Positions 1 through 12,725 are shown, numbered from the stretch's first letter. The stretch is DNA of 64,000 nt from Hirundichthys speculiger (GCA_018398805.1 JAGFBZ010002332.1:251001-315000); one strand, 5' to 3'. Notes: a model not told the origin generated them from the letters alone. A program made the numbers and translations.

Positions 1-1157
1 GATCACCTGATAGAGCACACTTACTGCACCTCTGACCACCCCATGCTGCTAATCATGGATAATCTTAAAGCTCACATATCACTCAAGGCAGTAGAAATAG
101 CCAAGAGCAATGGTATTGTTGTGCTCATTCTCCCAGATCTCACATCCCATCGCAAGCAGCCTCTGGACCTGGCCATGTACGGTCCATTCAAAGCCCAATA
201 CGGCCGAGCTCTCTATGGGTAGATGCGATCGAATCCTGGCAAAACAGTCACCATCTACCAGGTTGTAGGAGTTGTGAATCAAGCCTTCTTGACAACCGTG
301 ACACCATGCAACATCACTCCTGGGTTTAGGTCTACTGGGATTTTCCCTTATAATCATGACATTTTCACCAATGTAGTGTTTGCACCATCCATGCTGTCAG
401 ATCAGCCTAACCCTGAGCTACAGCCTGCCACTGGGGATGGTCCACCTCCAGAAGACGATACGGAAGGTCCACACCATGCAGACGATCCACCTGAAGCTGA
501 ACCTTCCGCTGCAGATAAGCCACCCCCTCCATACTAATTCGCCCACTCCCTCGCTAGCTGACATGGATGTGTGTCTCCTCAGGAAATCATTGTACTTCCC
601 AAATGTGCCGCCAGAAAAACAAACTACACGGAAACGCGTGAAGACAGCCATCCTCACGGATCCTCCTGGAGGCAATGGAAAAAAGCTTTTGAAGAAAGAA
701 GAAAGAAACTTTGTTTGTTGCAAAACAACAAACAAAAAAGAAACGGATCAAGAGAAAAAAAAAATCACAGATAGCAGCTCTGAAGAAAGTGATGTTCCTG
801 TGCCACTTGATGAAGCATCTGATGATGAAAGATCTGAGCCTGAGAGAGGTCAACCGGGAAGCACGGATCTGTCACTGCGTGACTTTGGTTGCAAAATTGA
901 CAGTGACAAACTCAGGAATGTCTGTTACATAGGTAAGGTTGAGAAACTTGACAGTGGATGAAATACCTATGCAATTCCTTAGAAGAATCCAGGGAAACAG
1001 GAAAGTGTGGCAGAGACCCATTTTTACCATAAAGCAAAACGATGTGGCACATGTTCCTAAAAGCGATGTTGTGAGGAAGCTGCCGCAACCTACAAGACCT
1101 GGAGCAACCACACGAAGAGAGCAACTCTTCATCTTTCTGTGCAACCTTCAGGGCTAG
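1..1157 (+). pseudogene. pogo/Tigger-like (DDE_1) transposase pseudogene, 5' end outside window
   Basis: The frame starting at base 1 reads like the C-terminal half of a pogo/Tigger or jerky-type transposase, the enzyme that cuts and pastes TA-targeted DNA transposons. The catalytic-core motif LLIMDNLKAHIS has its Asp at 58-60, and QPLD has its Asp at 166-168. These are followed by SNPGKTVTIYQ and GFRSTGIFPYNHDIF, which are characteristic of this family. An in-frame TAG at 220-222 interrupts the core. The open frame ends at 537, and the acidic, Ser-rich tail continues in frame 2 (to about 960). The last segment, with LRRIQGN and KLPQPTRPG, is in frame 3 (939-1157). One stop and at least two frameshifts make it non-functional. 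The N-terminal helix-turn-helix half lies upstream of the window. The family assignment is firm; the exact subfamily is not. Confidence 0.88.
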
Positions 1158-1625
1158 AATGTCAAAGGCCTTGCTACGGAGTGAGAGGTGTCCTAATCTG
1201 AGTGGTTCTGAGTCACAGGCAGCTCTACTCGTTTTAATTTGTTCTTTGCCCAGATTTGTAGAGGGTAGCTGCTCTATGGGTCCTAAGTTCTGACCCCTAC
1301 TGTGAAAATGGTTCTCTCATTTGAATGGTAAATAAAACATTTTTACCTTCAAGTGTTTAGAGAAAAATGATTTTAATTGACCAGTTTCCATGATTTTTGA
1401 ATTATTCCAACATTTGTTCTGGAATCAGTGGTTGTCTAACCAGTTGTCAGGATTCTAACTTTTACAACAACAGGTATTGTGAGGTTTGATTCAGAGTGGG
1501 GAAAAGTAAGTGGATCGTTTTACCCTAAGCAGGATCACTTTACTCCCTTGAAATCTGGGCTTTGTCTCAGTTTATCCCATAAAATGAGACACTTGACCAC
1601 TTTAAAAAAAAAAAAAACAATCATA
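1158..1625 (+). mobile_element. 3' untranslated and terminal part of the same pogo/Tigger-like element
   Basis: This non-coding segment follows the transposase remnant. It holds an AATAAA polyadenylation signal near 1330 and two copies of a motif of the type GGATCACTTTACTC / GGATCGTTTTACCC around 1513-1552. Such motifs are typical of the 3' end of fish pogo-like elements. The precise end could not be fixed because the opposite terminus is outside the window. Confidence 0.5.
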
Positions 1626-3911
1626 TTTTCTCCGTCTTTAGTCCTGCTAACATTCTGAACATTATATTTTGGTTCTTAGGAAAGATCCTTAATTAATGGG
1701 AAATAAGTACATTTTAGAGATACATCACTTTAGCTTGGTTAGCTTGACTAACCGTTCTAAAAAAGCACGTGCAGCAATAGCTTTATGCACCAAGGGAAGC
1801 TAACCTTTTTAATACAAGATGGCAAACTATTAGCTAAACTATATAATTAACAAAGGAAACTCAACTGTAGTACAACCTCTATTTAGTCTACAAATTAGTA
1901 TATAGTTGCTGTAAATTCTCATTTAGCCATGTAGGCATAGAAACTCGTCTAAAGATACATAAAACCTGAGCATTCATGTGTTTAGGGGACAATATGAACA
2001 ACAAAGATGTTCTTCTGTGCTGGCAGACTGACTGAATGTGATGGAGCTGTAACTGAATATAAAGGCGTCTTTGATGAATTACTAGATTAGCAATCACCGA
2101 AAAGCAATTATAGCAGCATATCAGGAGTATGATCCATCAGGAGGGGAAGCCTCAACTGGAGAATCCAAAACAAGAATCCAGTCTCAAAGAGTGAAATCAT
2201 AAAGGACATGTCGATCTAGTGGGTTGTCTTTTTATGATTTTTTTTTTTTTTTTACTCCATCCAGAGCGGTGCATAATGACAATCCAGTTTCAAATTCCTC
2301 AAATGCCAGAGTAGTTTGGATTCTTTTTTTTAGACTAAAAATATCAGAGTGGATGTGCCTTTGGAACATAAAGGGATTATCTGAAGGTTTTCATTTAAAA
2401 AAAAAAAAAAAAAAAAGTTGGGTTTGCTGCTCTCCTATGCAAGAAACCAAGACATATATTGACTACAGATGTGACAGATTGGCCCTAAGAGCCTGGCCCA
2501 GACTCAAATCAGAGTCAAGTCAGTGCAAAATGTAAGCATAGCTGTGTTTTTAGACTTCAGACTTTAACAGAGTTAAACAGCTACTTCACGTACAGAAAAC
2601 TTCTGTTTCTTTTGAGGGATCTGACAGTATTTGCTTCAGTTTACTCAAATAATCTGTCTGGAAAAGAAAATTTCTCCTTGCAAGACATTTATTCCCAAGC
2701 AAATTGAAAGCAATCACAATTGACAGCAATTGTCCAGAAAAATAAAAGCTGCCATCAGTATATAAAAACAGAAAGCTCGGCTTTTCTGATTAGCTGGTCG
2801 AGAAAAGGGCGAAGGGGGTGAAGGGAGAGGAGGATGACGTTGGACGGAGGTCGATAGATCTGATTTGCGCCCATGAATTTATGAACAGGCCTTGCTGAAT
2901 CACCAGAAGCACCCACTCCATAATTTGCCTTTTAACCCAGCTTGAACTACCTCCACCACCTCCTCTGTGAATGCTTACAGAGCAATAAAGTCACACACAC
3001 TGTGAATCTAAAGGGTGCTCTGCTAAATCCAGTACAGCGGTGATTTGTAGACCGGCTCCCGTGGTTCAAAGGACCACTTAGGGCTGATTTCACTGCATCT
3101 ATCTAATATCACAGATAAATTTATGGACATGCTCAAGAGCTCACTCTTAAGAGTTAACATAATTTGCTCACCTCCCATCAGCAAGCAAATGTGAGCCTTT
3201 TTCCTGTCGAGCTCTCTTTCAGCTGGTGATTTTTGGACACCAGAGGGCACTGTTGGCTCTCCAGAAAGACCACAGAAAGGCCAATTCAATCATGCTGCAT
3301 TGCCTCCTGGAGCCAGTACCCTTCCCTCCAGAACACATTCGTATATAAATAGCCCCCAAGGTGAGTAACCTGTAAATTGTCTGTCCGTGAATAAAAAGAA
3401 TCACGACCGGGTCTGACATTGAGGCTGAAACACACCGAGACCTCGCGTCACCCAATGAGCACAGGATCCAGCGTACGACCCTGTATCTTTTTGCTACCGT
3501 GCATTTATTTTCCGTGTTTGTGTCTTAACCCTGCAACAAAGGGGGCATGTCAACTCCATTACTCACTTCAGCTCATAATAGCCGCAAAAGGCCTCCTATC
3601 ACTCCCAAACCAGCCCCGTCAGCTTGTCAGGCCAGCCGGCGGGCAACTCTTATGAGAGACGGACGTCTCGCTGGTCAGCGCCGCCCGTCTCGTATCTGTC
3701 TCGGCGAAGCATGTCGGGTGAACGGACGCGCGGGCCTGTCTGGTGTCGAGTTACAGGCGAAGGAGATGAAAGCGAAGTGGGCACACACAGATACACCAGT
3801 AAGCATCCATGACACGATGCAACAGAGCGAATGCTGGGAAGGACTCAGAGGTACGGTCACAGCTTCAGAACATTATATGGGCGTGTGTTTCTGCCCTCGT
3901 GTGTAACTGTG
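1626..3911. other. Non-repetitive stretch without a recognised gene; CpG-richer 3' end
   Basis: No transposon, RNA gene or convincing exon is visible. There are a T-run at 2240-2254 and an A-run at 2397-2415. From about 3400 to 3910 the sequence becomes CpG-richer. There, an ATG at 3711 opens a short frame (MSGERTRGPVWCRVTG...) that runs into a good splice-donor-like GTAAGC at 3801. That would fit a first coding exon, but I recognise no homologue and it may be chance. Confidence 0.35.
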
Positions 3912-3913
3912 TA

Positions 3914-4823
3914 CAGTGATACCTTGCCAAGTCGCACTTTAAGTTCCGCGGTTTTAGTTATTCGCGGATTTTTCAGAAATATGTAATATAATTTTAAGAA
4001 ATTTTTAAAAATCGCGGAAACATCACAGGATGTTGTGCGCGTTCTCTCACAGTGAAGAAATGCTTGAGCCAGCCTGGCCCCTTTAAGAAGGTAGCTTTAT
4101 GGGTAATGATGTGGCCTTATGGGTAATGGAGTGTGTGTCGTGGGACGGCAGAAGAAAAAGGGGTTAGATCAGTGGTTCTCAAACTTTTAATGCTGTGTAC
4201 CACCTGAGAAACTATTGAGCTCTCCGAGTACCACCATGATGACCAATTTCAAAATATAGCCATATATGCCTTCTCAATTAGCTTTATACACACAGTAGAG
4301 ATGTTTATTCCTTATTGTGGTTTTTTATTGTTACCGGAATTTCATTTGAAACGTATTTATAATGCATTGTCATGCATTGACAAGTCATGACGTTCCCCCG
4401 CGTACCATCAGTGGTACGCGTACCACAGTTTGCGCACCACTGGATTAGATGAACAGTGGAGTTAGCATAAACAGCAGCCCAGCGTGTATAGATTTACATT
4501 CTCTGTTAACCTATCCTGTGTGATGTTACAAGTTCCTGCAGTGCCAGAATAAAGTGCTCGTTCCATGCGGAGAAAACCGGACTTTTTGTTTTGTTGTTGT
4601 TAGCGTGTTAGCCGCTAATTACTAGCCAAAAATAACACAATACCAGTGGTTTCTTTACTACGGTTCAGAGATCAGAGGCTTGTTTGGCTGCAGTGCCTCG
4701 CTACTTTTTTGGGGTTTTAAACACATTATTGAGACTCAGGGGTCTCCGGCTCCAGTTCGCGGATTTTGATTTACGCAAGGGGGGCGCCGGTCCCCGTTAA
4801 CCGCGAAAAATAAGGGATCACTG
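3914..4823. mobile_element. Tigger-like (pogo superfamily) non-autonomous element, TA target duplication
   Basis: The ends are imperfect terminal inverted repeats. The left begins CAGTGATACCTTGCC and the reverse complement of the right begins CAGTGATCCCTTATT. Both continue into subterminal CGCGG(A/T)TTTT motifs. TA flanks both sides (3912-3913 and 4824-4825), the target duplication used by Tc1/mariner/pogo elements. No transposase frame remains, so this is a MITE-like deletion derivative. It contains a younger hAT MITE (4170-4442); without it the element is about 630 bp. Confidence 0.8.
4170..4442. mobile_element. hAT MITE nested in the Tigger-like element
   Basis: Terminal inverted repeats CAGTGGTTCTCAAACT (left) and CAGTGGTGCGCAAACT (right, reverse complement) bound a 273-bp insert. 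The flanking octamers GGTTAGAT (4162-4169) and GATTAGAT (4443-4450) match at 7 of 8 positions, as expected for a hAT 8-bp target duplication. GTACCAC motifs occur near both ends. It has no coding capacity. Its insertion post-dates that of its host element. Confidence 0.88.
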
Positions 4824-4825
4824 TA

Positions 4826-6057
4826 TTTATATTTGATAAATGCATTTTTCTGTTCCAGAGACTGGGCGTTTATGGACATCTGTGTAACTGTAAATGCGCG
4901 TGCGAGCGTGTGCGCTCCCTGCAGATTGCTGCTCATCTGTGGTTTATTCATCCCCGTGGATAGCAGGGGTGTACACGCTGAAAGGATACATCAATCATTG
5001 GACAGGGGGTAAAAATAGACAGGCTCGGCTGAATACAGATGTGTCTCTCAGCCACACGTACATTTACAACGGGAGGGAAAAAAAAAAAAAGATTTGTATG
5101 GGTGAAAGAAAAGCAGAACAAGGGATTAATTGTATCTCCTTTTCTTTCGGCCCACATTCAGTAGGCTCATCACAGCCTGAAAACAAGTCGGCCTCTCTCC
5201 GCCCCGCCACCTTCTAATCCCACACACTGAGAGGCTCCTGCTGTCCATATCAATTAGCAGCATTTAGCTGGTCACACCACAGTGCTACAGATGACTACAT
5301 TTCCCACGTCTCAGCGAGGCAGATTGCCTGCCATTATTAATGGCACTGCTGGGGAGGAGATAGCTGCTGAGCGCTACGCCGTGGAGCCGCAGTTGAATCC
5401 TTGCCATCAGATTGCTGCAGGAATCTCCTCCACTCCGCTAAAGGTCAACAATTCAGATATGAGGACGAGCCCGCGCCAGTCGCTGCACATTTTTTGGTCA
5501 TTCGTTTTTATCAGAGTGGCTCGGCCGCTTTTTTTTTCCTGCTTACATGAAGTGATGTCAGCTGTCAAATACGATAAATAAATATTCCACGAGCTTTCAC
5601 ATATATATATACTGACAAATACATCCAGCGCTTCCCCGCACGCAAACGCAACATCCCCATCGACGGGGAGGGGAGGGCCGGGGCTGATTGATCGATCTTG
5701 GCATGGCGTTAATAGTTTCAGGGATGAAAGGCGCGGCTCCTGTTAGCGTGCGCACGCGCTAGCGCGCGCGTCTTTCAAGGTTTATTGATCATGTGCCAGG
5801 GTCACGGGTTAATGCTCGGTGTTTTTAAGTGTTCAGGGCAGATGGCAGCCAAAGTCACTCCGTGAAAAAGTCCTGCCGGTGAGGGGGTCCGCGTGTTTAA
5901 TCCTTTAAATCAGGAAGAAAAGGTTAAATGTTGCATGTCACCTTCATAAACTGACCCATTAAGTGGAGAAACATCTGTAGCCGGTTTGATATCTGTCAGT
6001 CTTAAAAGGAGTTTTAAGTCTGATAAAATACAGATAAATGCTGCCACATGTTGGATT
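4826..6057. other. Stretch without recognised gene or repeat
   Basis: No transposon ends or exons recognised. The sequence is moderately CpG-containing and of mixed composition, with a poly-A at 5078-5090 and an alternating purine/pyrimidine GCGCGCGC-type patch near 5750-5770. Short open frames here have no recognisable domains. Confidence 0.4.
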
Positions 6058-6065
6058 CTTCACGC

Positions 6066-7167
6066 TAGGGATGCACGATAATTGTTTTTTAAAACCAATA
6101 CCGATAACCGATAAACACACACATATACCTAAGATCATTACATCAATACTATTAACAAAATCAAAAATAGTTTGGACTCTTTAAATGAACAGATATTTAT
6201 TTTTTCCAATGAAAAACTATTGTCAAGCCTCTCAAACATTTTCATAAAGCTATCAAACAAACCTATTTGATATCTCACATCAACTTAAATAGGTGCATTA
6301 CTGACTGATATAAAAAAAATAAAGGCTCCTTGAACTGATGGAAATACATGCATCAAAATTACAAACTGAAAAGGATTTACATTTAAAGGATTTTGACTAG
6401 TGGTTCCATTTAAATGTATACCTTTAATTAAAGTAAACGAGGTTCAGTGATTTTTATTTTTTTTTATCTCATGGAAGCTTTAGATGAGAGAGAAGAGGGA
6501 GAGCAGAGGGGAGGGGAGTCTGCTGCTGGCTTGCGCACGTTAGCATTAGCTTGCGTTAGCGCGATTTCAAAACTCCATGGAAGCGATTATCATGTTGTAG
6601 GTGGCTGATCAGGTTTGACGTATTTAAGCTTGTGCTTGTGCTTCCCTCCTCATAGAATTTGCTAGGACGATTCGTCACAAATAACCACCAAACTATCTTC
6701 TTCTGAAACTTTAACGAAGCTCCATACCATCGCTGCCATGTTTGTTGTGATCAGTGCTGTGCTGCAGGCTGCATTTAAGGTGCAACGTAAATTCCGATGT
6801 TCCCTCGTTTGCTAGTCGTTCTTTTGGCCTTTTCTATTTTTTTTTCTTTTTTATGTGTAACATGAGGGGAAATACTGCGAATATCGATTCAAGTTAGCAA
6901 CTACTAAAATTATGACCGACTTAACAAGTTGTTTTCTGGCATGAGGAGGTATTCTTGATTTTCCTGATTGAGAAATCGTTTTTCTGATTGTGTGGACGTT
7001 ACTTGAACATAACATTCACTGCCGGTCATTTAAGACTCAGAGGGAGCGAGGCACTGCTGTGTTGACAAAAATATATATGTTATTAGGGCTATTTGTTGTG
7101 ATATCGGACTTATCGGAATGACGTCATAATTTCCTGTTATCGGCCCGATAGTTGTCGTGCACACCTA
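6066..7167. mobile_element. hAT-type non-autonomous element, ~1.1 kb
   Basis: The left end TAGGGATGCACGATAATTG and the reverse-complemented right end TAGGTGTGCACGACAACT form inverted termini. Several CCGATA/TATCGG subterminal motifs occur on both sides. Flanking octamers CTTCACGC (6058-6065) and CTTCACAG (7168-7175) agree at 6 of 8 positions, consistent with an old hAT 8-bp duplication. I find no transposase frame inside. The interior is mostly AT-rich unique sequence. Confidence 0.78.
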
Positions 7168-7175
7168 CTTCACAG

Positions 7176-9906
7176 TGAAATTTAATCAAACAATTGAAGG
7201 CTTAACTTTAAGATTAATACTTTCAGGAAGGATTTACAGTAAAACCCACCTACAAGCCCCTACTTGGGTTTGTCCAGAAACAACATGAGTATAAGGAGGG
7301 GAAACAAAATAAAAACAAATGCATTCTGGGTAGGCATACTAACATTTATTCCAATTCATGGGGAGCAGATGAAATGTCCACTGTCATGGCCAAGACCCAT
7401 TTATTCATGCACCAGCTGCTGTTTGAATGCAATGAGTTTGCAATTTATTTCATTTAAGTTGCTTTTAAAAAATCAGCCCCTCTTTTTTTCTGTCCCATTT
7501 TTATTTTATTTTCTGTTTGCCTGGTGCAGTAAAATGGCATATGTATTAATTTTTTTTGCGGGAGGGGGAATAAAACTGTGGAACTATGAGCTGTTCCTGT
7601 GAAGAGCAGTGATTCTGGTTACTGGATGGACGGCCGGTTCTGTTGCTATGCCACAGACTCTAGATTAATCTCCTGTGGAGGTTAAGCTAAACATTCCAGA
7701 AGTTAAAACAACCCTTTCTCAGAACTGGATAAGTATGTTTGACAAACCAGGCAAATGTTTGAAGCAGACGCCATGGTCTTGTTTGAACTGTTTGTAACCG
7801 TCCTCCTCAGATCAATGTCCTTCCTCCAAGACAAATACGATGCCCAGACTGGTTTGGTCTGGGTTTTCTTTTCCTTGCATTGTCATTGTTTCCATGAAAT
7901 CAATTCTATTATTATTTTCATTTTTTTAAAAAGTACTGATATAGAAAAATTAAAAATATTTTTTTTCTTCTTTTAAGCTGACAAAATGAGACATTGTAAG
8001 TTTTTCATTTTCATTTTCATGTCCACTCACCATAAAAGGAATCGGGTGCGGTTCATGTCCTCGCTAACACTATAATGCTTTGACATTTTTATATTTTACA
8101 AGACCAAAGGATCAAAGGGCATTTTGATTGAAAGCACTGACACATGCACTTCAATTCCACCAGCAGAGTTTGTCATTCTGGAAAATGATGGAGGAGGCCT
8201 TCTCAGTCCACAGGGAGAGCAGCAAAAACAACTTCATGTGCTTTTTCTCTCTACTTTTTTTGGTCTTTTTGGGGGGGGTGAAGGGGGGGTGCTGGGGTAG
8301 AAGGAAATTGGGACGTTAACGTGTTAATAAACCGCTGATTCAAGCAGCATGATTGCTGGCAGAAAAACACTTCCACTTAGCTTAACGGCCCTCATAAAAT
8401 TAACCGTAGCAATAAAACACATACCGCCAAAGTATGTTTCTAATGACACCTGGAGCCCCGCAGGTCATTTATGCGAGAAATTATACAGTAAAATATTATT
8501 GAAGCCAACATCTACCCAGTCTCAGAGCGCCGGCGGAGTCCATTTAAAACAGAATTTTTTTTTTTTTTTTAAGGCCTAATAATTCTTGTTTTGGCCAAAA
8601 CACAAAGCTATTGTGTTAAATGAAAAGAAAAAGTGCATAAATTTCTCCTAAGTATTATCTATGGGCTGCTGGGTGAAACCTGTATTTGTCAGCTTTATAT
8701 TTCCAAAAAAAAAACAACTTGTTCATCTTCCAGTGCTCAACATCTGCTCCAGCCGTGCCCGTCATAATTCTGAGGTGGCTGTTGACGTGTATATATCCTA
8801 TAGTGCTTTCGGAGGATAGCTGGGGTTGTAAATTGTGACTCGGAGCTACCTCGACAGTCAGAAAAAGCCATTACTCAGGGCAAGAAATCTCGATATGTTT
8901 CAGGAAACCCAAGAGGAACAGGGAAATTGAAAAATCATCGACACTGTGCTGCAATGTGGAGTAAATGATCCTACGCTTTGGTAGGAGGGGGGAGGAAAAA
9001 AAAAAAATCATATCTGTTGCTCGTCGTCCTGGGTGAGTCATTAAATCCTTCAACGTGAAGGGACATATGTTTGGACAAGTTATTTCTATATCTTAGGTTA
9101 GTACCCATGTACACGAACTCCTTTCGTGTCTCGTGTACTTCTGAAAGTGCCGCAGAAGCCCGGACGGCCACTGATATTTTTGGCAGCTGGAGGAATAAAA
9201 TCTAGGTCAAAGTAATTATCAGCCGTGGCGTTAGCTCTCCACCACCAAAATCAACCCTGCGACAATTAACCTTTGTGCTCAAGTGTAAATTTATCACCGG
9301 GGTGGCTGACTTTCTTTATATGCGACAAATTGCATGTTGAGGTTTTAACACGAGGACAGACTGTTACTCAAACGCTTGATTCCAGTCTTTTTTCAGTACA
9401 GAACGTTCAGCGCTCTGACTCACTTGTGGCAAGGCTTTGAGGATGAAAAAAATGCCTCTTTTCTTCAATTAATTAATTCTCAGATTCAAGCTGTGTACAA
9501 GGACTTCAGATCTGATCTAAAAATCTAAAAATGAGTCGTGTCTATAATTTCGGTAACTTGTCTATTGTTGATTCATTAATTTGTATTCAACAGTTTGTAA
9601 TACAATTAACAAGATAAAAAAATACAAAAAACAACATTTTCAGTGCTTGAGACGTATATGAGATGTGAAGTGACAAACAAATGCAACCCTGGCACCAATT
9701 TCAAGGCAGTCTGAGTCTGAAATTATCTAATTTAGTAAGCTGTTCAGATCTGGAGGGTGTTGTGACATCACAGTTCCAGAAAAGGGGGTGGAGTCAAGTT
9801 AAATATGACTGCTGCCTCTAAAGGCAGCTTTTATGAAGCAGAGCTGGAAGACGTGATTGAAAAAGGAGCTAGTACTGAATATTTGTTGTATTTTAACTAA
9901 AAAATT
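7176..9906. other. AT-rich stretch without recognised gene or repeat
   Basis: No transposon ends, RNA genes or supported exons. Contains T-rich and A-rich runs (for example 8557-8570 and 8997-9007) and G-runs near 8271-8288. All open frames are short and rich in Phe/Leu or Lys encoded by homopolymers, so I leave them out. Confidence 0.4.
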
Positions 9907-9909
9907 TAG

Positions 9910-10639
9910 GCACCGATTGAAGACTTCCCCTTACCCGTTAAGACTAGCCGCCCACCCACAAATTGCGGGTTTATAGGAACCTCCGCTAACCGCTAATGCA
10001 ATCTTCTCCCTAAAGCCGCTACCCTTTATGCCGACTCCCTTACTCACATTGTAGGTGTGGCAATGGGCGTGTGCCTTTGCCCTTTCCGCAAACTCGGTAT
10101 CTTGCAATCGCAGGTTGCGGGTAGCGGGTGGTTGACCACCCGCTACCCGCAACCCGCATGTCGGCGCGTACAAGAGCGCATCCAAATGGCATCAATGTGC
10201 ATCCACCTGGTCACATGTGGACGTGCACAAACGGCTCTACCTCTCGAATTAACTCTTGTATAAAAAGCGTGATTTGGCCTCAGTTGAACCTCTGAGAAAA
10301 TGGCAGAGATCGTCTTTAACGGCTTGCTCGCCAGTTAAACCATAGACGACCAGAGCGTGTTTACCGGCAGCGCACCAACTATCTGGGACTTTTGCAGGAC
10401 TTTGCGGATAGCGGTTTGCGGGTAGCGCAACCTGCTCTTAAAGGCAATAGCTACTGATGCACTGATTGATTTAACAGGTGGAACATCCTAACCACTCCTA
10501 TGCATAATATAGCGGTTAGCGCAAGTGAGATAGCGGGTTTAGGAAGGTGGAAGATTGCGTTTTTTGTGGGGAACGCCCCTCCCGCTACCAGCTATCCCTA
10601 AATAGCAGGCTTTAGGAGATCTGGCGGAAGATCGGGCCC
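9910..10639. mobile_element. Probable PIF/Harbinger-like non-autonomous element with TTA target duplication
   Basis: The left end GGCACCGAT and the reverse-complemented right end GGGCCCGAT are similar termini flanked by TTA on both sides (9907-9909 and 10640-10642), the 3-bp duplication type of PIF/Harbinger. Inside are many GCGGGT/ACCCGC and CGCTAACCGCTA motifs in both orientations, and GCAATCTTC-type blocks recur inverted (near 9998 and 10528-10558). The composition contrasts with the AT-rich flanks. No transposase is present. The termini are short, so the superfamily call is tentative. Confidence 0.5.
10113..10154. repeat. Perfect 20-bp inverted repeat (hairpin) with 2-nt loop
   Basis: Bases 10113-10132 (GGTTGCGGGTAGCGGGTGGT) are exactly reverse-complemented at 10135-10154, separated by TG. 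The arms are GC-rich, so a stable cruciform or RNA hairpin is possible. It sits inside the Harbinger-like element and is built of the same GCGGGT motif as that element's other internal repeats. Confidence 0.9.
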
Positions 10640-10642
10640 TTA

Positions 10643-12725
10643 GACATTAAGACAAAAAAGCATTTTAAGACAAATAATCTACCAGTTTGTTTGACCGGCT
10701 GAATCTGTCTTCTTCTTAAAATAATCAACAACAAAGCAACAAAACAAATACAAAGTGATTTTACACATACCTATAATCTACCAACTTTGTTGTTTTTAAA
10801 GATTGTGAAAAGTTTCAAGTGCAATTGAGTGACTGGGGTTCGCAACATCAGTCGACGACTTTACTCAACAGCAGGACAAAAAGAATAAAGACTGACAATG
10901 AAATCAAAGGACTTTCTTCAGGGACTTTCTGAATGAATGCAGAAGCATCAGTTTTCAGATTAATGTTTAACTTTTTATATCAGGCATTCAAGCACTATAT
11001 TCAAAAATATGTCTCAGAAGAATTTCAGCCTCCAAGGTTTTTCCTTTCTTCCTTGCAGTTCCAAGCTGTTGTGCCAGACAATAGTATAGGTAGATCATAT
11101 AGACCATAGTTCCATTCCCTTTTACAAAAGAGGACGTCAAGAAATGTTCCTGTTAAATTATAGGAGGAAAAGTACAAAAAAGAAGCACCAACACAAAAGC
11201 AAAAGCCTCAAATTCTCCATCCTTAGCACTTCTGAATTATCATCACTGTAATGTCCTCAGATCACGTGTACAGTCAGGAGGAATGTTTACAGCGCATCCT
11301 CCATTTCAAACTGCAGTTTATCAACTGAAAGCAAGATGGCATTAAAAGCTCGAGACACCAGCAGGGGAGCATATGCTTCTCCAAGTGCAGGTTATGTCAC
11401 TGCATCTGTCTCTTTCAGGGCGTCTGTGTACAGCCACCGCTAGCTGACTTATGTATATTTAGAGGGAGAAACAATAGCCGGATCTCTCCGGTGCTTACGC
11501 CCGTGTCCCATTTTTGAGCCACTCGAGTAATCCGCCTACACACTGTAACCACCACAGGGCTGTTGTCACTGAAATCAGCGGCCAAGAGGCCTGTAGTACA
11601 GTAAACGGCACGTTTAAATTTAACTCGGCAGGTGCTGACGGTGGGAGTTGCTGTTGGAAAAAACGCGTTAATGAAGAAGAACTCCCTACGAGTCACGGAC
11701 TGTTTCAGAAGTGAAGCTCTGGTTGTTCATTTTCATGACGATGCAGCGAGGAAATTTTAGTCCTTTTCAGCTTTGAGAACTCAGGATGGGAGTCCACAGT
11801 GAGGACATATCTCATATTAGGAAAAAAAAAGAAAAGAGCAAATGCTTTGTCTGTCTTGCATTATATATTTAAATACAGGCACAGTTACTAGTATTTTAGG
11901 GCTATTAATGTCTTTAAATGGGCTGTGACAGGTTGAAGGGAATGAAACTTGAAGGAGAAAAATGAAATGTTTTGTCGGATGAGCCATTTGAAAAGAAAAT
12001 GCGTCAAGCAGGTAAAAGAGACGGTATTTTTCCTGTTGTTCACAATCGGAGGCACCAAACTGCCGAATCTTAATCTATTGCACGGAGGAGTGCAGCCAGT
12101 GGTGCGAGGCTATTCCATCCTCTTGATTAAGATCGCCTGAGGTGAGGGTTTAAAGAGGGAAACGGTAATCACACTCCCTCAGAAGAAAGAGGAGCTTTAT
12201 TTATGTTTCTTCTTAAGGTTCTAACACCCTGTATGCTTGTGTGTCAATGAGCGTTCGCCCGACCTTTCATCACATTTGCTAAAGGCCCATTAACAAGAAA
12301 AATGCTTCAATTATATATCGCGAAGCAAGATTGTGCTAAACTCCTTTATAGCAATATTGTATTTTAATATCAACGGCACAAATATGGAGCTATGCTAAGT
12401 GCAAACTTTTTGCAGGGTAATTATTTTGCCGAACTAACCACTTGCATTCGGTCTTTTTCTTCCTTTTTTTTTTTCCAAAATCAATAAACTGCTCCCTAAA
12501 GCACAATAGAATTTTAATATCACATTTCAATCAAAACTAAAATATGCTCGTCCGTGCGCAACTGACATTTGGGATACACAAAAGTGGAGACTGCAGGGTC
12601 AGCCTCTACATTTCAATAATGTGTTTGACCACTTTATTAAACTTTATTTACTTTATTTATTAAATCGTTTCAATGATATCCAGAGTCCTAATGAATAGGA
12701 AGGGCTTTTAATCAAGCAGTATGTA
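10643..12725. other. Non-repetitive stretch without recognised gene
   Basis: No transposon termini or supported exons. The part from about 12200 to 12560 is a compositionally even AT-rich block with no repeat signature, of the sort where conserved noncoding elements are often found. That is only a suspicion. Confidence 0.35.
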
